Below are positions 59,978 through 64,000 of a stretch of DNA of 64,000 nucleotides, in pieces; position 1 is the first letter of the stretch, and every line of letters starts with the position of its first letter. Position numbers and translations under genes: made by a program. This DNA comes from Leptothermofonsia sichuanensis E412 (GTDB lineage: Bacteria; Cyanobacteriota; Cyanobacteriia; Leptolyngbyales; Leptolyngbyaceae): assembly GCF_019891175.1 (NCBI RefSeq), contig NZ_CP072600.1:310001-374000 (forward strand). Reading direction: 5' to 3'. The notes below the pieces were generated by a model that saw only the letters and a list, made by a program, of their open reading frames with translations, did not search any database and was not told the DNA's origin.

Positions 59978-60316
59978 GCACTTCTGCCTAAACCAATCGC
60001 TGAAACCCTTTCTGATCGCTTGTTTCAGTTTGCACTTCTGCCTACTAAGCAATAGTGCAAACTTGTAGAACTCAGTGATAGAAAGCTCTTCCAGGATCAG
60101 TTAGTCCACTCTGGACTAGATTTGGACTAAATTTTTAGTCCAGAGATCAGGTATCGGGATACTGACATAGGGCAGAAGGGAAAGGGATGGGACTGAATTA
60201 TGAGTAGTACAATTGACCTATTCAGATACTACGGTAAGTTTATCGGATTAATGATGTATGCAAAGAAAGTTAGTAAGTATTTATGCTTATATAAGAAATT
60301 CAAATCAATCGTCAGC

Positions 60317-60571
60317 GGTAACGGTTGCAAGGGAGAGCGGTAACGGTCGCTAGGGTTCCCTGGTAACGGTTGCTAGGGGAACATGGCAACGGTCGCTAGG
60401 AGAGAGCGGTAACGGTTGCAAGGGAGAGCGTAGGGGAACCTGGTAACGGTCGCTAGGGTTCCCTGGAAGGAGAGCGTAGGGGAACCTGGTAACGGTCGCT
60501 AGGGAAGGCTGTAGGGGAGAGCGGTAGGGGAACCTGAAAGGAGAGCGGTAACGGAGAGCGGCAACGGTCGC
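60317..60571 (+). repeat. iteron-like direct repeats GGYAACGGTYGC
   Basis: Eight direct copies start at 60317, 60339, 60362, 60385, 60409, 60442, 60488 and 60560; the first five are spaced 22-24 bp apart, about two helical turns. A shorter GGTAACGG lies at 60547. Interspersed are GAGAGCGGTA and GGGGAACCTGG boxes. The block is GC-rich within AT-rich DNA. Confidence 0.8.
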
Positions 60572-60716
60572 TAGGGGAGAGCGGTAGGGGAACCGGGGAA
60601 AGATGCCTTACTGTCCATCCTGAATGGGCTGATGAGATGTAAAACCGTTGCCAGTAAAGGGAATCAGGATAGGGAGGGAACCTGGCAGGAGAGCGGTAGG
60701 GATTAGTGCCGTTGTT

Positions 60717-60912
60717 GCTTCTCAACACAATATTTTGGGTGGAAGGATGGAAGCAAACACCCCCATTTTCTAGTTACATATAAAAACTCTCACTATATGA
60801 ATGAGTTATTAGTCTATTAATAACTAGTGCATACCCCCTTAAAGTTTTTCTTGTGATTTCAAACCCCCCCCTCTGCTTCCACCCTTCCACCCAAAATATT
60901 GTGTTGAGAAGC
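60717..60912. repeat. 38-bp near-perfect inverted repeat around an AT-rich core
   Basis: Left arm 60717-60754 (GCTTCTCAACACAATATTTT then GGGTGGAAGGATGGAAGC) and right arm 60875-60912 are complementary at 37 of 38 positions. The 120-bp core is AT-rich, with C tracts near both arms (60758-60763 and 60864-60870). Confidence 0.9.
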
Positions 60913-61027
60913 TTTCTAAAAATAAAATTTCGGACTATACCATGCTTTTAGAGGTTTGAGAAAATATTTTGTAACTTTATGTTAACTATTTTCAAGGGTA
61001 TATAAGCTAAGCTTATCAATCAAGCCG

Positions 61028-61040
61028 TAAAATCATTTTA
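61028..61040. promoter_or_regulatory. TAAAATCATTTTA palindrome, site 5
   Basis: In non-coding DNA, 272 bp before the ribbon-helix-helix gene and 116 bp after the 38-bp inverted repeat. Confidence 0.7.
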
Positions 61041-61273
61041 TGACTGCTGGCGACAACCACAGCACTAATTTTCACGCTCTCCTTACCAAATCATCTAGCG
61101 ATTGTTGCCAGGTAAGTGATAGCTTGCCATGCTGTTACTACAGCTTATTGCTGCTTTCTTTGATGCTTAGTTACACCTGCAAAAACCAATTAAGAATCAA
61201 CTAGGAATCAGTTTTGTTAACCCTAAATATACTAAAAATAATCACTTAATATATTAATAAGCATTTCCTATGT

Positions 61274-61279
61274 TATACT
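61274..61279 (+). promoter_or_regulatory. possible -10 element
   Basis: TATACT lies 33 bp before ATG 61312, in strongly AT-rich DNA. No clear -35. Confidence 0.4.
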
Positions 61280-61311
61280 ATAGGTATGCAAAGTTGATAG
61301 GAGTTCTAGCT

Positions 61312-61500
61312 ATGTCCAGACCTTTTAAGGCATCTTCCCAAAAACGTGAGAATACCATCGTTGGCTATCTCACAGATGAAGAAAAGGCAAAGCTTGATTT
61401 GCTGTGTGAGCATTACGATTTGCCTGTCTCAAACACGCTCCGATACCTGATCAAAATGGAAGTCAAGCGGTTAAACCTTACCGCTTCTAAATCTGCCTAA
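61312..61500 (+). CDS. small ribbon-helix-helix-like DNA-binding protein
   Basis: ATG 61312 follows AGGAG by 8 nt and gives 62 residues. A short strand (ENTIVGYLTDEEKAKLDLLC) followed by two helices (HYDLPVSNTLRYLIKMEVKRL) has the pattern of ribbon-helix-helix regulators that control plasmid copy number or recombination. The stop codon is part of palindrome site 6, so it may be autoregulated through that site or its relatives. This is inference. Confidence 0.65.
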   Translation: MSRPFKASSQKRENTIVGYLTDEEKAKLDLLCEHYDLPVSNTLRYLIKMEVKRLNLTASKSA

Positions 61501-61510
61501 AATGATTTTC
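61498..61510. promoter_or_regulatory. TAAAATGATTTTC near-palindrome, site 6
   Basis: One base short of the full palindrome; its TAA is the stop codon of the ribbon-helix-helix-like gene, 52 bp upstream of the next ATG. Confidence 0.6.
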
Positions 61511-61561
61511 ACTTTTCGCGATCGCTCAAATTGTTGTCTATCAATCAAGAGGGTTCTAAAA

Positions 61562-61831
61562 ATGGCAAAATCTGTAAAAAAGGAATCATCCAAAGTTGCA
61601 ACAAAAGTTGTCGTTAAGATTCTTCCACAGATGCCAGAAGGAATTGAAATAGATGATGATGGGTATCTACCTGTAGGTGTTTTCTATGATAATGATTCCG
61701 ATCAATGGGTTGATTTAAGAATTGATCATCCTCCCATTAACGATGAGGATAATTATAAATATCAGAATCGTTTGGAAAAAATTGCAAGAAATCGGGGATT
61801 AGTAGCAATACATTTTACACAAGTGTCTTGA
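61562..61831 (+). CDS. small acidic protein of unknown function (89 residues)
   Basis: ATG 61562 (MAKSVKKESSKVATKVVVKI) is preceded by GAGGG. A Lys-rich N-terminus leads into an acidic, beta-like region with EIDDDGYLPVGVFYDNDSDQW and ends ARNRGLVAIHFTQVS. The open frame extends upstream to 61502, but those codons overlap palindrome site 6. It is between two small DNA-binding-like genes in the same orientation. No family recognised. Confidence 0.6.
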   Translation: MAKSVKKESSKVATKVVVKILPQMPEGIEIDDDGYLPVGVFYDNDSDQWVDLRIDHPPINDEDNYKYQNRLEKIARNRGLVAIHFTQVS

Positions 61832-61962
61832 TTACTAAGAACTGAGTCAAGCATCAATTAAGAACAACAATTGACTCAGTTTTGCTAACATTTTTGAAAC
61901 TAGTTAGGTAAAGACAAAGGTTATAATGTAGGTAACAAAGAAAAAAACAGGAGGTAGAAGCA

Positions 61963-62145
61963 ATGGGAGTTTTCAAGACTAGCGCGATCGATGATCGGAC
62001 GGAAAAGATAGTGGTTTTCAATAAAGGTTTGTACGAAAAAACTAGGGAAGCTGTAGGCAAAAGAGGCTTCAGTTTTCTAATGAACCAATTACTTTTGGAA
62101 TGGCATGAGAAAAGGGAGGTAGAAGCGGTATCGACAAAAAAATAA
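61963..62145 (+). CDS. small putative DNA-binding protein (60 residues)
   Basis: AGGAGG lies 9 nt before the ATG and a TATAAT is at 61922-61927. The short strand EKIVVFNKGLYEKTREAVGK followed by a helix (RGFSFLMNQLLLEWHEKR) again suggests a ribbon-helix-helix fold, but the family is not certain. Such proteins commonly regulate plasmid partition or copy number. Confidence 0.65.
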   Translation: MGVFKTSAIDDRTEKIVVFNKGLYEKTREAVGKRGFSFLMNQLLLEWHEKREVEAVSTKK

Positions 62146-62172
62146 ACCCTGATGTTAGCAGCATCAAGGTTC

Positions 62173-62185
62173 TAAAATGATTTTA
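62173..62185. promoter_or_regulatory. TAAAATGATTTTA palindrome, site 7
   Basis: Located 27 bp after the 60-residue gene, at the start of the repeat-bearing region before the replication gene. Confidence 0.75.
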
Positions 62186-62260
62186 ATTTTTCAGTTGAGT
62201 GATTTCAAACCAATTCCATCTTCTAACCTAATTTCATCTCTGACTCACCTTCTGACTCAA

Positions 62261-62419
62261 CCTAGTTTCAACACGGTTTCAAACTAAATTCTAAACTCAA
62301 TTCAAAACGGTTTCAACTTAGTTTCATCTTCTGATTTATCTCTGATTCATCCTAGTTTCAACACGGTTTCAAACTGGATTCTAAACTCAATTCAAAACGG
62401 TTTCAACTTAGTTTTCATC
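62261..62419 (+). repeat. 90-bp-spaced direct repeat with CGGTTTCAA motifs upstream of the replication gene
   Basis: The block CCTAGTTTCAACACGG ... AACGGTTTCAACTTAGTTT occurs at 62261-62329 and 62351-62419 with few differences. Each block contains two CGGTTTCAA boxes, four in all. The region 62200-62430 holds no gene and lies just before the primase-like gene, a usual place for an origin. Confidence 0.8.
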
Positions 62420-62489
62420 ATCGATTCCTAAATTTGTGATAGGTTCACTAGCCTTTTCAGGCACTTAGAAAAATTAGGAGGAAAGAGAA

Positions 62490-64000
62490 ATGTTTGAGGA
62501 AAATGGAAGAAACAACGGGGAAGATGTTCCTAACCAACCTAATTCTTATTATAACACAAAAATGAGTGGTGAAGAAATTGTTAACAGTTTTGGGATTGAA
62601 TTTAACCCAGAAATGAATTCGCAGTTAGCAGCAACTAAGCACCCGGTTAATCCTGATATGAGTGCTGAGGTTAGGCAAGAAATTAACCGTAAGGCTAAAC
62701 AGGAAAGTGCAAAGAAAAACCGTCCAAACAATTGGAAACCGGGTTCTTACAGTCAGGCTGAAGCCCCCCAAGCATTAATAAAATTCAGGGAAAAAGGTAT
62801 AGGTGTTCGTTATCCCGATACCGATACCGATAGTTCAGACCTATGGTTTATCATCTTGGATTTTGACTCAGAAGACGCTACACCCTTCTCTGAGATTGTC
62901 CAGGATAAATTCATTCAGAATCACGCGCTATTCGCTGAGAAGTCTTACAGCAACGATGGCTTAGTCGATTACAAATATCACATCTTTTTTGCCGCTAACC
63001 GTTTATTCAGCTACAGCGAGTTAGAAGGCAAAATCAAACTTTGGGCAAAGTCAAAATTCCCTGGTTTAGGCAAGCAAAACGAATCTTTCAAGTTTAAGCA
63101 GGTTTGGTTTGCTCCTAAATCCTCTGACGATGTTTTTGTGTTTTCTCCTGAGAACAGATTGAACATCGATGAGTTAGAAGTTCCAGAAGTTCAGCCTAAA
63201 ATCATTTTAGGCACTTCTAAGGTTAGCACTAGCAAGTTTATTGATGTCTCTACCCTTACGGGCACTGAAGCCTTCTTAGAGTATGTTCATCAGACCCTAA
63301 AACAACGATCAGCCAATGGTGAGTTAGATGTACCATCCATCCTCAGTAAGTTAGGTATCGAGGTTACTAAGGCAAAAGAATACGATGGGGTTCAAGAATT
63401 CGATTGTGATAATCCCTGGAGTGAATCAAATAATTCGGGAACTAGTCTCTTTGTTAAGTACGATGGCGATCGCTTGTTTCATGGCGTGGATCGTACTGCT
63501 GCTCACCTAAATCGTAATTCTCGCAATCACTACACCTTTCTTGATCTGTTTCACCAATCCCGCCTAGTAATTTCTGAGTCATACCGGGAAAAGTTTGGAG
63601 AAGCCAGAAGCACTAATGGACAATTCAAAGCAGAATTCTTTCTGTCAATCTGCAATCAACTCACTAGCTTTTTTGACATTGAACCTTACAGGTTTAAGAG
63701 CCAACTAAACCATGTAATCGATACCGTTTTAGAATCGTTCAAAGATCAAGTAGTGATTGTTCAGAACAGTTGGAGTAAATCAGTCTGTGATTTGTTTGTT
63801 TTCAGTGATGAGTTACGTTGCTGGGAACAAAAGGATAGCGTAACTTTTGGTGACTTTAATCTTCCTGCGAGAGCCTACAAACTTTTCCCTAATCTCGATG
63901 ATCTGCTTGCATTAGATAACCAGATCAAGCACGAACAGGAAGGGGAACGCAAGACTCAGAGAAACACTGATCTTAAGAAAGTGTGGAGAAACTTAGTTAA
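62490..64000 (+). CDS. primase-polymerase-like replication protein (runs off the right edge)
   Basis: AGGAGG lies 7 nt before ATG 62490; the frame stays open to the edge (503 codons). A charged N-terminus is followed by an AEP-like core: LWFIILDFDSED (hhhDhDh, about residues 118-129), KYHIFFAANRLF (the x-His motif, about 167) and FKQVWFAPKSSDDVFVF. This order fits archaeo-eukaryotic primase-polymerases found on plasmids and integrated elements. The later part is not recognised, and a helicase domain may lie outside the window. It carries palindrome site 8 within its coding region. AT-rich codons match the rest of the element. Confidence 0.6.
   Translation, partial: MFEENGRNNGEDVPNQPNSYYNTKMSGEEIVNSFGIEFNPEMNSQLAATKHPVNPDMSAEVRQEINRKAKQESAKKNRPNNWKPGSYSQAEAPQALIKFREKGIGVRYPDTDTDSSDLWFIILDFDSEDATPFSEIVQDKFIQNHALFAEKSYSNDGLVDYKYHIFFAANRLFSYSELEGKIKLWAKSKFPGLGKQNESFKFKQVWFAPKSSDDVFVFSPENRLNIDELEVPEVQPKIILGTSKVSTSKFIDVSTLTGTEAFLEYVHQTLKQRSANGELDVPSILSKLGIEVTKAKEYDGVQEFDCDNPWSESNNSGTSLFVKYDGDRLFHGVDRTAAHLNRNSRNHYTFLDLFHQSRLVISESYREKFGEARSTNGQFKAEFFLSICNQLTSFFDIEPYRFKSQLNHVIDTVLESFKDQVVIVQNSWSKSVCDLFVFSDELRCWEQKDSVTFGDFNLPARAYKLFPNLDDLLALDNQIKHEQEGERKTQRNTDLKKVWRNLV
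63197..63209. promoter_or_regulatory. TAAAATCATTTTA palindrome, site 8 (inside the coding region)
   Basis: Found within CCTAAAATCATTTTAGG (17-bp palindrome), encoding Pro-Lys-Ile-Ile-Leu-Gly in the primase-like gene. This and site 6, which overlaps a stop codon, are the coding-region copies. Confidence 0.75.

Larger units (their letters stand above)
59859..61311. other. 1.4-kb non-coding control/replication-like region
   Basis: Holds palindrome sites 4 and 5, a CRP-like palindrome, two copies of GCACTTCTGCCTA (59978-59990, 60034-60046), an array of GGYAACGGTYGC repeats, and a 38-bp inverted repeat. A 47-codon frame at 60200-60343 (MSSTIDLFRYYGKF) is open but has no good ribosome-binding site. 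No gene is convincingly supported. Confidence 0.6.
56982..64000. mobile_element. integrative element with own replication-like module (right end outside the window)
   Basis: Starting at the att-like sequence, the DNA is visibly AT-rich and contains a tyrosine recombinase, small uncharacterised genes, eight copies of a 13-bp palindrome, two sets of direct repeats, a long inverted repeat, ribbon-helix-helix-like genes and a primase-like replication gene. None resembles the neighbouring chromosomal genes. The right attachment site is not in the window, so the total length is unknown. It could be an integrated plasmid, an ICE/IME or a phage-plasmid satellite; no capsid or conjugation gene is visible. 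Confidence 0.75.

Noticed and set aside
60200-60343. A 47-residue gene (MSSTIDLFRYYGKF)
   Set aside because: The ribosome-binding site is poor and the last codons fall inside the repeat array; left as possible but unsupported.
60317-60571. A CRISPR array
   Set aside because: Repeats are only 12 bp, spacing is irregular after the fifth unit, the intervals themselves share sequence, and no cas gene is present.
60453-60728. A 91-residue minus-strand Pro/Ser-rich gene
   Set aside because: It is a translation of the iteron-like repeat array.

Overview
The window is cyanobacterial chromosome. It carries a D1 (psbA-family) gene, geranylgeranyl reductase (chlP), a photosystem II S4-domain protein, the CoaR/CoaT cobalt-efflux pair, many GCGATCGC (HIP1) octamers, DUF4278, DUF928 and Uma2 genes, and several families of short hairpin repeats typical of filamentous cyanobacteria with larger genomes. 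I cannot name the species. From about 57 kb to the right edge the base composition becomes clearly AT-rich and the gene content becomes that of an integrated mobile element.

Layout. 1-1.65 kb: divergent coaT (partial) and coaR with a MerR-type promoter between them. 1.7-3.2 kb: a small membrane ORF, then a folded non-coding RNA with a tRNA-like core directly upstream of a Band-7/SPFH (slipin) gene. 3.2-9.8 kb: an Lhr-like helicase, a membrane protein, an intact IS630 element, a lipoprotein and dispersed repeats. 9.9-20.9 kb: a 2340-residue protein with three TPR + glycosyltransferase-9-like modules and a C-terminal GT4-like domain, lying between two Uma2 genes, then a B12-binding radical SAM enzyme and a Uma2 remnant. 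21-24.3 kb: alpha/beta hydrolase, coiled-coil protein, DUF167, a ClpX-type zinc finger protein, the S4 protein and DUF4278. 24.5-25.7 kb: an atypical D1 lacking several manganese-cluster ligands. 26.3-30 kb: an insertion-sequence graveyard (two IS630 types, a fragment of the 7-kb IS630, one IS4) that has cut off the 3' end of a ParA/MinD-like gene. 31-43.5 kb: a same-strand block of DUF928 protein, CHASE2 adenylate cyclase, TpsA-like haemagglutinin exoprotein, CHAT-TPR protein and a caspase-fold protein with a Tyr/Ser dyad. 44-56.6 kb: housekeeping and metabolic genes (chlP, uvrC, two methyltransferases, CADD-like protein, Ap4A phosphorylase-like protein, SDR, HhH protein, degenerate M41-like protein). 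56.7-64 kb: tRNA-Leu(CAA), an inverted 27-bp copy of its 3' end, a tyrosine recombinase, small AT-rich genes, iteron-like arrays, a long inverted repeat and the start of a primase-polymerase-like replication gene.

The strongest leads are: (1) the tRNA-like RNA paired with the Band-7 gene; (2) the rogue/sentinel-type D1; (3) a 13-bp palindrome, TAAAATSATTTTA, found eight times in 5 kb at gene boundaries of the mobile element and not noticed elsewhere in the window; (4) two iteron-like arrays and a 38-bp inverted repeat suggesting the element has its own replication and control region; (5) the exoprotein/CHAT/pseudo-caspase/cyclase block. All calls come from reading sequence and translations; no database search was run.
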